Assembly: GCF_905220415.1 (NCBI RefSeq)
Contig: NC_059553.1
Coordinates: forward strand, 7,402,501 to 7,466,500
Reading direction: 5' to 3'
DNA length: 64,000 nt
DNA from: Colias croceus
Taxonomy: Eukaryota > Arthropoda > Insecta > Lepidoptera > Pieridae
A program made the position numbers and the translations under genes. The number at the start of each line of letters is the position of its first letter. The stretch's first letter is position 1. Of this stretch, positions 33,251-46,004 are shown in pieces. The notes below the pieces were generated by a model. The model did not search any database. It was given only the letters and a program-made list of their open reading frames with translations, and was not told the origin of the DNA.

Positions 33251-34990
33251 TGATAAAGATTCAGTATGATGTTACAGGTTACTGCATGTGAAGGCAAAAA
33301 TAAATTCATGTAAAATACATTTTTAATCTAGATAAGATAGACAGATGTTGAAATGTTAACAAACAATTATTTATCTTAATTTTACAAGTACAACGAATAA
33401 GTAAGTAGGTAGATCTTTTCGTTGCAATAAAGGTTTAGAGGGCGGGGTATAAGTAATTACTAACAATTTTAAAACGATTAAAAAAAGTATAAAATAGTAT
33501 ACCTATGTAGAGCCTAATAATATAAGCCTTATATTATTAGCTCTACTTACATACTATTTTATAAAGTATAAAGATCTTCATAATTAATATTTATTACATA
33601 ATTCACCGTATCTCAACTCCGAGGGTAATTTTATTAAATAACACTTAAATTTACGTACATATTATGAACACGGGAAGAGCAAAGAGAACGCATCCCAGCT
33701 CAACGGCTATAAAAGGGATTTGGGAACTCCATTGTGAAGAATTGGCGGGAATTCCTTCAGAGCATGACGATCAGCCATGGTGAACTTTTTATACTTTGTT
33801 GTTTTATGACCCGTACGTTGAAATGTAGCACGTAATACGCAGACCTTGATAGAATCTATTGAAATATGTATGGATTATTTTTTATATCAGTAGGGTAATC
33901 TGCGTATAAACTTTTTGACGCTCAGACATAGGTAACAATTTAGAGTAGCACTTTCTTTCTTGATTTAAAATCGCATCATCACGGAAGTACGTATGAGTTT
34001 GTAAATAATATACTTTTAATATACAATTATATAATGTAATTTACTGCTACATATTATCATTAGGTACTTTTATTAATTTAGTCTTCAATACCAAGGCTCA
34101 ATAAAATCCGTAGATTTTTCAATAAAGAAAATACTGGCGGCGGGTGATAACTGGTAACGCCTTGTATTATTTGTTATTTTAATGTTATTATGCTATATTC
34201 ATTGAACTCTAAAGAAACAACGATAAAATTTCAAGACATTCTTATAACATTTTTTTACACTGTACGACACGACATCACTTATATATAGATATAAGTACTT
34301 ACGATATCGTTTTCAATACATTACATAACAATTTATATTGTACAGCCGTTTCTCAGCCCTCTTCACTTTTTGATGAATCGTAATTCACATTTTCCAACGA
34401 AACAACAGTTTAGGAGTGAAAACGTCACAACGACTCTATCTTTTTGGAAAGAATATTTAGAAAAGTTCCAGTAGCTGGTTTAGGTTAAATTTAATGACAT
34501 TATTAGTTTGATGATATCTATTTTCACCTCTATTCGACTTGTGAATTCACAGTGTGAATTACATATTATGCCGGAAGTACTTGTATTAAGAGTACCTACC
34601 TGTTTAACTGCATGGTGTAAAATGATTTTTTTATCGTAAAGTATTTTTATGTAACTACTTAGGTATATTATCTAGGTAATACTGATTATTTTAACATTGG
34701 TCTAAGATCGTCGTATCGTCTCATATAAAGACTTTCTCACACCTGAAGGCGACACTACCTCAATATGTCATAAAATTGTAGTAGTTTTTATGGCGCGTTT
34801 TACGACATCGAATGAAAATCGAGATGTTCTGAATTTCAGGATGGCAATATAAATTTTATTACGCGGCTTTTAAGGCTCTTGGGTTATACGGTATACGGGA
34901 AGTAAAACATACATTCATATTATTTTTTGTTCCGGGCTTATAAGTAATGTCGAAAACACCTTTATTTTACATGATTTATTTATTAAAATT
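33251..34990. other. Trpm intron, no feature recognised
   Basis: AT-rich; one inverted repeat of about 30 bp (gtatacctatgtagagcctaa... / ...attagctctacttacatact, 33498-33560). No exon evidence. Confidence 0.45.
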
Positions 34991-34999
34991 ATTATTTTA

Positions 35000-35105
35000 C
35001 AACAATTTAGCGATAAGGCCGCCGTTTGTTATAATGTATCCTAGGTTAAGTCTCAATTTGTAATTTATCTTGAGCAATGAAGCATGAATAAATAAATAAA
35101 CAACC
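35000..35105 (+). repeat. Truncated LINE 3' end
   Basis: caatttagcgataaggccgc, tatcctaggttaagtctcaa, then atgaataaataaataaac. Shares the gcgataaggccgcc motif with 14630 and the tail style of non-LTR elements. Confidence 0.55.
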
Positions 35106-38010
35106 TTAATAAAAACAAATATATAAAAGGGATCGGAAGAGAAAGAAATATAATTAATAGTTTTATATTTTTCATAGATAGTAAATTTCAAGTTCCAACT
35201 TCAAAGTATAAAGGCATTTCAATAGTATTCCTATAATATTAAAAATCTTTTATTTAATTATAATACATGTAGATATAATTGTAAAAGAATTTGTTATTAT
35301 TAAGTCTTATTATTCAAGTGAATTCAAATTAAAATATTCGCAAACGCATTAAGGATAAGACGCTGCTTTTATTAAAAACCTTTAAGATTAGAAAGCAATT
35401 TGCAAATTCCTTCATTAAGAATGTTCAAATTAACACAGCGTCTGGATGTTTTCTTTGTATTTTCGCAAAATACTCAAATTAGGATTGATGGACATTTAAC
35501 ACTTTTGTTTGTGCTTTTATTTTTGTTTTTAATTGATTGTTAGAAGGTACCCATAATGTATATTAATCAATTAATAATAGGTATCAAAATAAAATGTCTT
35601 CAAAAATATTTTTTTGTTACATAATTATTGAAACTTTATGATTGCCTTGATTGTTATTTTGTATTTTCATTTTATTTCTTTCCTATTAATTATTATTTAT
35701 TCTGATCGATTTAGACATTTGAAAAATATTTATGATTTCAACACTCATAAACCTTAACTATTGAATTGGAAACGTATATTGAAAATCCACAACAACATTT
35801 TCTACTATATGAGCATAACCTGAAATAAATTTCCTTATGTATCGTTCCATCGTTGTTTATTTAGCGTACCACCCGCTGCCATATTGCACCACGTGTTAAA
35901 ATTATAAATTCAGCCCCTGTTATATTAGATTCACAAGCAAGATATTTGTTATGAGAGGCCTCTTTAGCAAGATTAATCTTTAATTTCAACATTCAGAATA
36001 TTTTTGACTCTACACTCATCAGCTTAAATTATTTCGCTTTAGCATCTATGAAATTAATCGTATAAGGTTATGATATCCATGTTTTCATGAGTAGGTATTA
36101 TGTGATTTAATTTCATTGAGAATTATTGGGATGAAATAACGTTATTTTAAAAAGAATCTTCTGAGTATTTTATTAGTATTCACTCGAATATTATCTGCAT
36201 AATATATTGTAAACTCGTCAATATCTTCATCTTGTAATGACGAGATTTATACACTCAATCCCAAACATTTATTTATCAACTTGACTTTTAGATGCGCTTT
36301 TGAATCATCTTCTCACCCAAAGAAAGAAATAAATTAACTCCTGTATTTATTATCGTATCTCTTCAAAGTTTTTTCTTAATAAGTCTCATCTTATATTTAG
36401 AACGATAGAGAAGTAGACTCCATGTAACATCTAAACTAGCGTTAATTTAGGGCATCGATCATTTCGACATGCAAAATTCACCATCTGCAGCTAAGACTAA
36501 TGAGAATTCCAGTGAATGTGACGATGTGGGGTAATGCTATGTATTGCGGTTTCATGTTTACTGCAAATGCTTCTGGAAACTACTACGTTTGTGACGTAGA
36601 ATCTGATCCTATTTGCTGTGCAGTATCGCTTTAATAAGGGTCAAATAATCAAATACTATAACTAGGAACAGAGACAACCACTTCAAAATTAACAATTAAC
36701 GTCCCGTATTTAAACATATTGATTTCTTCACTCTATTCAAAGTTAAGTAAATATAGCGGCTTATAATACTTAAAATTAATTGAGAGGAATAAAGAAAGAA
36801 ATACAAAGCAACCGCTATTTCAAAGTCTCAATGTGGATGTTCTAATTAAACAGCATTAAATATTCCATCATTTTGTTTATCGGAAATTATATTTTAAGGG
36901 CTTTTTTGAAGGTCTTGTTGGTATTGTATAATTCAGTAACCATTGTTTTTCGCAAAACAAAAACTCAAGGAGAATTAACTAAGAATAAGAAAGAAATGTT
37001 TCTTGTATATTTTAGATTTAGATGATAATATAGTAACGCGAAATTAAATAATAGGCACAGACAAGGCCACTCTTATTGACACCTTACATTTTATAGATAG
37101 TAATTTCTAGTAGATTTACACCGTGTAAATAAAAAATCAATCAGCGCACTGATTAAGACATCATGTGAATTGAAATTAATGAATAAATCGCGTGTTGAAT
37201 CAGTTTTAAGTTTTACAAAATAAGCTTCCTATAAAACATAATCCTCTGAATTATAGTAAGTAGGTACTCAACCGCATAAATAATAAAAGTGATGGATCAA
37301 GAAAGCACTTATGTTTTCGCGCGTAGGTGTGCACTATAATGTACCTTTGAGATCTTAGCTAGCCTTCGAAATTGGCCACCATGGCTGAAATTGGTTCAGA
37401 AGTGGTTCAGAACTATAACTGCTAAATATAGTTACAGCATTCATGCTCCTATAATATAATGCGGCAACAATAAATTAATGTTCACGTCACTCCCTCCCTG
37501 CAAGTCACTCCGATTAGTGAGGTATTAAATCTCACGAGGCGGAAAGTTACCGAAATATTTTCGGGCTTTAAATCACAAGAACTCGTAACGAGGACGGACT
37601 CGTAATTGTACTGTCGTGATTATGCATGGATGGGGTTGCGCAAACTGGCTAATATTGTCTGATAGAATTAAGTCAGTTAGATATATGGAATCCTGGAGTC
37701 GATGTTAATCTTCTATGCGATAAAGAAGTTTTAACACTTCTTCTGAATACATTTTTATGGACCTACTAATTTGGTTTTCTTACATTACTTCGTTTCGATA
37801 TAGCATTAAAATCAATTTATCCATGTGTGATAAATGCAAAGAATAGAAAAAAGAGGCAGTATTCCAACCCACGTCCTTCGTAGGTATTCCTTCAGATTCA
37901 CTATGTGCGATATGCTTTAATTTAGAAAATATGGCCAAGTATCAAAAGTATTGCGAAGATTCCAGATCGTTCCAGATTATACATCAATTCTTTTCCACAT
38001 CTTCTTCCAG
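35106..38010. other. Trpm intron, no feature recognised
   Basis: Nearly 3 kb of AT-rich, apparently unique intron sequence; the cleanest intron stretch in the window. Confidence 0.5.
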
Positions 38011-38167
38011 ATACTCATTCATCAACGCCCGTGGTCTGCCTGGTAATAGAAGGTGGCACGAACACCGTTCGAGCTGTTCTGGAGTACGTGACAGACACAC
38101 CTCCAGTGCCTGTGGTAGTGTGTGATGGAAGCGGAAGAGCTGCTGACCTCATTGCTTTTGTTCACAA
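38011..38167 (+). CDS. Trpm: Trpm exon f
   Basis: Acceptor cttcttccag, donor aa|gtgagt. The bases 'at' complete the Tyr codon from exon e and the exon ends in phase 2. It encodes THSSTPVVCLVIEGGTNT, then VRAVLEYVTDTPPVPVVV and CDGSGRAADLIAFVHK. The E-G-G-T-N-T and C-D-G-S-G-R-A-A-D blocks are diagnostic of the TRPM N-terminal domain. The ORF opened by the ATG at 37931 is in a different frame and is not the gene. Confidence 0.95.
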
Positions 38168-39154
38168 GTGAGTACCAGGATCTAAACTTCTGATGTGACG
38201 AAGTATGCCTAGTGATAGAAGGTAATAGGAATACTGGTCGAGCTATGCTTTTGTCACAAATAAGTAAAATGCATCATATGTAAGTGAACTACAGAAATTT
38301 CAGTAGAGCCATAAATAATAGTATATAGTGTGTGTGTCAAATGCATGCTAGTTTGTATAATGTGTTTTTAATTGAATGTATGCTCGTAAAAATTGGTATG
38401 TTCAAAGTTTATATTTCTCGTGAATGTGTATGCTCTGTAAACTCAGAATCGATAGGATCGGAGCGTCAATATACAATGATGCAAAATGACTATAAATAAG
38501 TAGGTAACTTGACTTAAGTTCAAATAAAATTGCACATTCATTAGTGTTCCACAACCCGTATTGGGTCTTAGAGTAGCTAATCAAAAGTATAAGCCATGAG
38601 GACAAAGGGAGTACGATTAACTCAAACAAAAGGCGAGATACGTTGAAGTCTTTGTCTATAAAGTTTCATCCATAGAAGATGCTTCATTTTCATCAAGTTT
38701 TTTGTAACATTAGCATGTTCAATATGATCACGTTATCATTATATACTGCGATAAAACTCCATTTGCATAATATGCCCACTTATGCATCCATTGTAATGGA
38801 AATTAATCATCTTAGTAAATTCAGGCTTTCTCTACAGAATATCCGTAGCCATTTCCTTGTCTAGTTTAATCCTTTACTTGTATTGAAAATGAAACTAAAA
38901 AAAACCGCTGGAAATCGCGCGTTCAATAAAATAATAGGCAAATGAAATTTGAACGTTTCCAATTATTTTAAAAATTATCTTGTTACGAGTTTATTGAACT
39001 GTTTATTTTACGTTGAATTAACATTCATTCAAGTGGACAACATTTGGATTGAATTCCTATCGATTCTGTTTATTCACTCTTGTGAATTGCGATACACTTT
39101 TATATCATGTTTTGTATAGACTGCATATTAAATTTAATAAAAACATTTAACAGT

Positions 39155-39427
39155 AGTTTTTTTTATTATTTTTTTTATAAAATATATTATAGGACATTAT
39201 TACACAAATCGACCTAGTCCCACAGTAAGCTCAATTAAGGCTTGTGTTGTGGGTACTAGGCGACGATAAATATAATATTTAATAAATACATATATATAGA
39301 TAATAACACCCAGACCCAAGAACAAATAATTGAGTTCATCACACAAATATTTGCCCTGACCGGGGATCGAACCCGGGACCGTCGGCTCAGTAGGCAGTTA
39401 CTTCACCACTGCGCCAACCGTGTCGTC
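39155..39427 (-). mobile_element. tRNA-derived SINE
   Basis: Minus strand starts gacgacacggttggcgcagt and contains an A box (ttggcgcagtgg, 39406-39417) and a B box (ggttcgatccc, 39364-39374) at tRNA-like spacing, followed by a non-tRNA body (ttgtgtgatgaactcaattat ... gtctgggtgttattatctat) and an A/T-rich 3' end. It is not a functional tRNA gene: the acceptor stem does not close. Confidence 0.88.
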
Positions 39428-40240
39428 AAAAGTTAATTCCTTATTAATATTAAAAAAATATTTATTATAACTGATTTATATTATAGATTTTAAATACATT
39501 CTCAAACTCTCAAGTATCATTTGTAAAATGTGAAAATATCTATAACAGTTGTTTGGTATTTGTTCGCTTGATTACCTGCTTAAAATTATGTAGCATAATT
39601 CATCATTGATTCAACTTGTTGCGATTGTTATGATAAATATAAAATTACCAACCGATACTCACATAGAGCCAGGGAATCAATTTGACGATACATTTGCGGC
39701 ACCATTGGAATGGCTGAGCACGAAATATAACCAGTACTTGGTCTCACGAGAAATGTACAGCGCTTATAAATAACGTCTAGCGTAGATTAGCCGAGCCAGT
39801 TGTATAATCGTATACAAAATAGAATTATCTTGCCAAGAAAATGTTCACAGAAGACCCACTTTTGTTATCTGTACCATGTATAAGTGAAGGATATTTATTG
39901 TATGTGTATTCTACTGATCCCAAAAGGACTTACTTGTAGTTAGATTGCTTATACACTAGCGGTTCAGAATACTAAATGAACCTATCAATAAATTCAAATC
40001 AAAAATACACATTTAAAAACTGAAGCAGTTCGTTTAAATTTATTTTTTATTAAAATAGTGCAGATTGCACGAATTAAAATTTTCTTATCTGGTCTGGTCC
40101 CCCAAATCCATTCCAATTATTTTCGAAACCCCCCCATATAAATTGCAGTATAGATAACTAGTTCTAAAAAGTTGCAAATATATTTTCTTTATGTGTAGTT
40201 GTTTTAAAATTTTCAGTAATAAAATATTAAATTGCTCCAG

Positions 40241-40388
40241 ATATGCATCAGAGACCGGTGAACAAACAGTACTGGAGTCAATGCGGGACTACCTCATCGG
40301 CACCATACAGAAGACCTTTGAAGTTGGCTTACAACAAGCGGAATGTTTGTATGGAGAACTGTTACAATGTACCAGGAAGAAGAACTTG
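40241..40388 (+). CDS. Trpm: Trpm exon g
   Basis: Acceptor attgctccag, donor ttg|gtaagt, one base completing a Lys codon, phase 0 out. It encodes YASETGEQTVLESMRDYL, then IGTIQKTFEVGLQQAE and LLQCTRKKNL, standard TRPM sequence linking the two halves of the cytosolic domain. The following 10.6-kb intron carries the R1-clade retrotransposon. Confidence 0.95.
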
Positions 40389-41569
40389 GTAAGTCTATAG
40401 CTATTTTTAAACAAATGTTGATGTTTTGTTGCTAGAATATAACCTCGCTGTAGGTGATTCAATGTGTATGTCGAATCTACACAAATTCTCAACAAAACAA
40501 ATGTCACAAATCTACACAAACGAACATAAGGCAAAAAATAAATTTTTGAATCCATTCATTTTTTTAAATATTTAACAACAGCCAATAATTTTCAGACCAT
40601 TCGTCTTCTTTTTAAACTTTAACTTAATGTTTTATTTTAAATTTTTATCGCCCATTTATCTGAATAACGAGCTTAAACTTTTTTGGAAAATAATATTACA
40701 CTCTTTTGTTTTTCCCTGCTTATTATGATATAATTGCATATTGCTAATTAATAACCAATGAAAGCAATGAGTAACAGTCTTACAAATTAATTAATGAAAC
40801 TAGAAACTTATTTCATTGAGATCCACTGTAGAAGCGTATTCAGTATTCTCAAGTTTCAAGTATAGTATTCTCACAAGTGTATGGGCTCACAAGGCTATGT
40901 AATAGAATAGGTGAATAGATAGTGAATAGCTTCCAAATCAAAGTGATTCATAACATTTCTATAACAATGGTATAGTAGGTCATTTACAATAGTATTTTTA
41001 ATCATGGCGGTAGCCAGAATGCTCAGCAACGAACCGAGCTTACAATGCATACATTGTACACAATAAAGTTTAGTTTTGTTAAATGAATGAAAATTGTCGT
41101 AGTTTTTATTAAAAATCGTGTTCTATCAAGAGATACCTTTGTAATAATACAAAGTGGTTAAATTATAATGCATGCAATTCCTTGCATGTGAAAAATCATG
41201 TACATAAGAATTAAAAATATTTTTGCTTCGTTTTATTGCTACAAATAGGTATTCAGTATCATTCTCTTCCTATTGAATTTTACTAGAAAGAATTAATTAA
41301 TGAATTAATAAAAGAAAATTCCAAAGAAAAAGGTAAAGAGGTTAATGAATGTCGCGGGCCAAGTCGTGAGAGAGTTTAATAAATTATTGCAAACTTCACA
41401 ACGATATCTTGTTTTTAAGTTATATTGTGATTTCATTAGTTTAAGTTTCTTCTTTGGACCAGTCTTAACATTTTTATCTTGACGCTAATAAGATTAATAA
41501 CTTTTCTTTGTGTATGGAAATTTGGATTTAAAGTAATTTTGACGTATTTAAATAGGATATTATTTATTA

Positions 41570-41747
41570 GGCTGGTTGCAGAGCTTCACCATCAGTGCGT
41601 ACGTCAGTCGCGCTTGTCATATGTATGGAAATTCATAAAACCGTTCATAGCTAGACCGACCATACGCACGCGTATTTCCATACATGTGACAAGCGCGACT
41701 GACGTAAGCAGTAAGCACAGATGGTCGGTGAAGCTCTGCAACCGGCC
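41570..41747. mobile_element. PIF/Harbinger-type MITE
   Basis: Ends ggctggttgcagagcttcac and its near-perfect complement (gtgaagctctgcaaccggcc), flanked by TTA on both sides (41567-41569, 41748-41750). The inverted arms extend over acgtcagtcgcgcttgtcat and tatggaaat, so almost the whole 178 bp can fold back. The 3-bp TWA duplication and GG start suit PIF/Harbinger. Confidence 0.85.
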
Positions 41748-42141
41748 TTAGATACCTTGCTATATAGCTCAGTTAAAAATCAAAATCACTTATTTTTAAA
41801 AGTGAGTATAATATACTGATCTTTGTAATTTTTTAATTCATAGTTCATTTTACTAAACGTTTTAGACCTTCAATAATTTCTTGCAAAGCTATTCTGAGAA
41901 GCTATAATACCATTTAGATGATATTAAAAAAGTTTCCCAAGATATAAAATTGTCGTAAAATTTCAGCATGCACTTTCACTGATTTGAATAAGAAATTAAG
42001 GAATCCATTAAAATTTTTGTCTGAAAAATGCTCCAACTATTAAAAGAAATGTTATTTTAATGCACACTTTGCTTGCTCAGCACGTTCTTCATTATCTGTG
42101 AATATAACTGCTATTCTGAAAAGACTCTAAGTACTTTTTTT

Positions 42142-42350
42142 GAAGTGAAACTTCTTTATCGGGGTTGGAAAAAAATTTAGTGTAACATTTTTTCGTTACG
42201 CGTGAAATTTTTCCGTTACGCGCCATCTTTTTCTTATCCCTACCACGCCTGATTCGACGTATTTCTGTAAAGTTGCATATAGTATATTATTTTTTGAAAA
42301 ATAAGGTCATAAAGAAGTTTCACTTCTTACGTGTGTACATTAGTACACGC
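42142..42350. mobile_element. Small inverted-repeat element, copy 1
   Basis: gaagtgaaacttctttatcg at 42142 faces ataaagaagtttcacttc at 42309-42326. The interior has frtcgttacgcg-type repeats (tttcgttacgcgtga, ttccgttacgcgcc) and atccctaccacgcctgattc. It is followed by a palindrome-like gtgtgtacattagtacacgc and acacattttt, then a second copy. Confidence 0.8.
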
Positions 42351-42457
42351 ACACATTTTTTTTGAAGTGAAACTTCTTTATCGGGGTTGGAAAAAAATTT
42401 AGTGTAACGTTTTTTCGTTACGCGTGACATTTTTCCGTTACGCGCCATCTTTTTCTT

Positions 42458-42468
42458 ATCCCTACCAC

Positions 42469-42471
<3 letters not shown>
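42458..42471. repeat. Target site duplication, left copy
   Basis: atccctaccacgcc, identical to 48191-48204, borders the poly(T) start of the retrotransposon. Confidence 0.93.
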
Positions 42472-42527
<56 letters not shown>

Positions 42528-42845
42528 TGGGGAAATCTTCGAAAGATACCCACGGCCCCCGGGGAAGGAGCCGTGGGTTATGTCGGATTCTTACCGACTA
42601 AAACCCCACTGTGTTCCGTCAAGCCGCGCAGTTAACCGGGGCCGCGGGTACTCCTTTGAAATCGTCCACGACCACGGCAGCGGACGCCCGGTAGCGGGCC
42701 CACCTCCGTTAGTACTCTACTCTACGACTGCGCACGTACGCGCCTCCTCATTCCTCTGCGAGGTGGCATGAGCGGAACACGTCTCTTGCCGCCTCATCGC
42801 CCCGGACGATGGAGCACTCCCCGCCCCATCGTCCAGAGCCCATCG

Positions 42846-45800
42846 TTAGGGAGGCAGGTCACGATCGCTAGCGATCGCGACACGGCGTCGTCGCCTTGAA
42901 GGTCGCAGGCGCCGCCTCGGGTCCGCGAGAGGGTTCCTCTCACGAGCCCGCTCCGCCTCCTCCTTTCGTGCCATCACCTCCTCGCAGAAGGCGACCACCG
43001 CACCCCAGGACCTGTTGTCCCTGACCATGACGCGAACCACGGACGGTAGCGAGAGATCCGGCCCCACAGCAGCGACCAAACGCTGTCTATCCACGGACCA
43101 CGCAGGACACACACTCAGCGTGTGGTCCGCAGTGTCCTCCTCGCTCGTACACCAATGGCAGGCCATGGTTGGCTCCCGAATCGCGACTCGACACAGGTAT
43201 CGCCCGAAACATCCGTGTCCAGACAGCACCTGTGTCAAGCGGAACGTGAGAGCCCCATGCCGTCTGTTGCACCACTCTGAAAGGACCGGCTGGATGGCTT
43301 CCACCGTCCTTACGCCCACGGTAGGGTTCTCGAGCCGCCGCGCCCACTCCTCCATTAGACGCTCGCGAGCCGTGGCCCTCCAGCGCGACACCTCATCGGA
43401 ATTTGGTTCCATCCCCAAAGACCTGGACCCGGAAATTCGGCAGTACACCTCTGCAAGTACCGCAGCGTCGAGTTCCCATGGGGGGGTTCCGGCTAGTGCG
43501 CAGGCTGCCTCAAAAGAGACAGTCCGATATGCCCTCGATATTCCTAATGCCATGACCCGCTGCGGACGACGCAGAAGGGGTCTGGTCCGGGCATTAAGAG
43601 AGTCAGCCCAGATGGGCGCACCGTAAAGGGCCATTGAACGGATGGCACCGGTATAAAGCCGACGACAGCCATCCCCAGGCCCCCTAAGATTGGGGAGCAA
43701 GCTTCCAAGTGCCCCGGCCGCCCCGACGAGACGGGGGGCGAGGCGACGGAAGTGCTCCACAAACGTCCAACGACCGTCTAAGACAATTCCTAAATAGCGC
43801 ATTGTCTGACTGATCTCTATGGACACGCCGCCCACCTGTACACAGGAACCAGGCCCTGGTGCCCTACGGGGGCCATGGAAGCACAGCGCTTCTGACTTCT
43901 CCAAGGCCACCTTCAGACCTAGCCGGCGGATACGACTCACCACTAGATCAACGCCAGCTGTTGCCAATGAGGCTGCCTCATTGAGACAATTTCCGCGCGC
44001 CGTCACCAACGTGTCGTCGGCGTAGCATACAACTCCAATTCCTGGGAGATTCTCACCACGCAGAACCCAGTCGTAGCCGATGTTCCACAGGAGCGGTCCT
44101 AGCACCGAACCCTGTGGGACACCGCACGACATAGGCCTCTGTCTCCACCCATCCCGAGAAAGGTACGATATAGCCCTTTCTGATAGGTATGATTGTATCA
44201 TCCGTATCATATATATGGGCACGCGGTGGTAGTGGAGCGCCTCCATAATGCACGTCCAGGGCAAAGTATTAAAAGCATTGGCGATATCCAACGATACCGC
44301 CAAGAGTACTCCGCCTCTGGAGACCACATCCACTGCAACAGTCTTTAAAGATAAGATTGCGTCCAGGGTAGATCGCCTCCGCCGAAAACCATACTGGCAA
44401 TTGCTGAGATTTGGCCCGACTCTTTCAAGATGTTCGACGAGGCGAGCCGCCAAAATACGCTCAAGGAGCTTGCCCACCTCGTCTAGTAAAACAACCGGCC
44501 TATAAGCCGACGGCAAATCCCTGGGGCGGCCCGCCTTTTTGAGCAATACCAAGTTACCAGATTTCCATCTTACAGGAAACTGGCCTTGCTCCACGCACGC
44601 TGAAAATAAGCGCTCAACCCTGGGTCCAAGAATCGGTAGCGCAAGTGCCCAAGCTCGACTAGGTATACCGTCGGGACCAGGCGAAACCTTCTTTCTCTTA
44701 AGCCTGTCTGTAGCCGATTCCAGCTCTTCTTTCGTGACCGAAGGAACAACGGCATCATTCGATTCTTCCTGTGTTGCAATATTCCTCGACGACATGGACG
44801 GAGGAGGATGTCTCTCCCGATCAGGAAATAATGCCGCCACTACTCGCTCGAGAAATCGGGGTTCAAGTGTTTGGGTCAGGGGCGGGCCACATGGGCGGAG
44901 CTTTTGCCTCACCCATTGATACGGCCGGCCCCAGGCATCCCGATCCAGGCCACTAATCATCTCGTCCCAAGCTTCACCCTTCGAGCGGGTAATGGCTTCC
45001 TGAATGGCAACAACGCAGGTCCTGTAGGACGTATACAATGCTGCTTCCTCCGCCTCGGTATGTCTCCTCCTTCGGCACCTGGTGTACGCCCGCCTCGCCG
45101 CCACGCAGGAAGAGCGCAGCTGGGAAATTTCGGCGGACCACCAGTAAACTTGCCGCCTGGGTGGTGTCACTCCAACGCGAGGCATAGCCGCGTCGCAAAC
45201 TTGCGTCATGGCATCAGCAAGCCACGCCGCCTCCTCTTCAACAGCCACCGTTCCCTCCGGTACTGGAAGCCAGGACTGTACGATAGCGGCTTCAACCAGC
45301 AGCTCCCTATCCAGACGCCTCAACGCCCAGCGGGGTCGTCGTCCCTCACTTGGAATCGCTCGGCCGGGAATCTCCTGGTGTGAGGCGAGGCCGAAACGGA
45401 TGTATTTATGGTCCGACAACGTTTCGACGTCCCCCAGAACTCTCCAGTCCCGCACACGGCGGGCAAGAGACGGACTCGCAAACGTCAGATCGACGATGGA
45501 GCCCCCCCTCCGCCGCACGCACGTGAGCACAGACCCTTGATTAAGGAGGGACAATCCGAAAGAGGCCGCCCAATCCTCAAGCACCACACCGCGCGCATCG
45601 CTCGCTGGAGATCCCCATGCTACAGATTTGGCATTAAAATCTCCGGCCAAGAGCACCGGTTGGGGATGTGCGAGATCAAGCACCTGTTTCACCTCGTCCA
45701 GGAACAGCTCAAACTCAGAGAGGCGGCGGTTGGGTGAAAAATACACGCCCACTACAGTGCCAGCACCAAACGAAGCCGCCACACAGCCTCTACGCCTCAC

Positions 45801-46004
45801 CACCCTCTCGAGCTCAACTCCACCCCGTGCCATCAGCATGACTGTGCCATCTAGATCTCCTGCACAATTGGTCCGTGAGGGCACAGTATACGGCTCTGAA
45901 ATCACCGCCATATCAATAGCCCACTCAGCCATGCTCTGGTACAGGAGATCCTGCGCACGGGCACAGTGATTGAGGTTCGCCTGGATCATTTGCAGTGAAG
46001 CCAT
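42846..46004 (-). CDS. Retrotransposon ORF2: endonuclease and reverse transcriptase
   Basis: 1052 codons, ATG at 46004. Endonuclease at residues 1-210: N10 in QANLNHCARAQDL, E37 in SEPY, GDFNA at 121-125, D172 in IVDLTF and SDH at 197-199, all catalytic positions present. Reverse transcriptase at about 430-720: PGPDGIPSRAW, LDIANAFN (D573), GVPQGSVLGP (628-637) and the active-site YADD (661-664). A C-terminal CCHC-type motif begins at residue 949 (CHWC...H...C). It nicks the target and copies the RNA there by target-primed reverse transcription. No stop or frameshift seen. Overlapping plus-strand ORFs are antisense artefacts. Confidence 0.96.
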   Translation of the reverse strand: MASLQMIQANLNHCARAQDLLYQSMAEWAIDMAVISEPYTVPSRTNCAGDLDGTVMLMARGGVELERVVRRRGCVAASFGAGTVVGVYFSPNRRLSEFELFLDEVKQVLDLAHPQPVLLAGDFNAKSVAWGSPASDARGVVLEDWAASFGLSLLNQGSVLTCVRRRGGSIVDLTFASPSLARRVRDWRVLGDVETLSDHKYIRFGLASHQEIPGRAIPSEGRRPRWALRRLDRELLVEAAIVQSWLPVPEGTVAVEEEAAWLADAMTQVCDAAMPRVGVTPPRRQVYWWSAEISQLRSSCVAARRAYTRCRRRRHTEAEEAALYTSYRTCVVAIQEAITRSKGEAWDEMISGLDRDAWGRPYQWVRQKLRPCGPPLTQTLEPRFLERVVAALFPDRERHPPPSMSSRNIATQEESNDAVVPSVTKEELESATDRLKRKKVSPGPDGIPSRAWALALPILGPRVERLFSACVEQGQFPVRWKSGNLVLLKKAGRPRDLPSAYRPVVLLDEVGKLLERILAARLVEHLERVGPNLSNCQYGFRRRRSTLDAILSLKTVAVDVVSRGGVLLAVSLDIANAFNTLPWTCIMEALHYHRVPIYMIRMIQSYLSERAISYLSRDGWRQRPMSCGVPQGSVLGPLLWNIGYDWVLRGENLPGIGVVCYADDTLVTARGNCLNEAASLATAGVDLVVSRIRRLGLKVALEKSEALCFHGPRRAPGPGSCVQVGGVSIEISQTMRYLGIVLDGRWTFVEHFRRLAPRLVGAAGALGSLLPNLRGPGDGCRRLYTGAIRSMALYGAPIWADSLNARTRPLLRRPQRVMALGISRAYRTVSFEAACALAGTPPWELDAAVLAEVYCRISGSRSLGMEPNSDEVSRWRATARERLMEEWARRLENPTVGVRTVEAIQPVLSEWCNRRHGALTFRLTQVLSGHGCFGRYLCRVAIREPTMACHWCTSEEDTADHTLSVCPAWSVDRQRLVAAVGPDLSLPSVVRVMVRDNRSWGAVVAFCEEVMARKEEAERARERNPLADPRRRLRPSRRRRRVAIASDRDLPP

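Noticed and set aside
37931..38125. 64-codon plus ORF over Trpm exon f
   Set aside because: Different frame from the conserved VVCLVIEGGTNT reading; shadow of the exon.
39360..39427. tRNA gene on the minus strand
   Set aside because: A and B boxes are present but the acceptor stem does not pair and a SINE body with A/T-rich tail follows; it is a tRNA-derived SINE.
42320..42553. 77-codon ORF with a long lysine run (minus)
   Set aside because: It translates the poly(A) tail of the retrotransposon and flanking DNA.
43015..43626. 203-codon plus-strand ORF, with several others at 44248-45969 and 46365-48134
   Set aside because: They are antisense to the retrotransposon ORFs; length comes from the GC-rich codon use of the minus strand and no family is visible.
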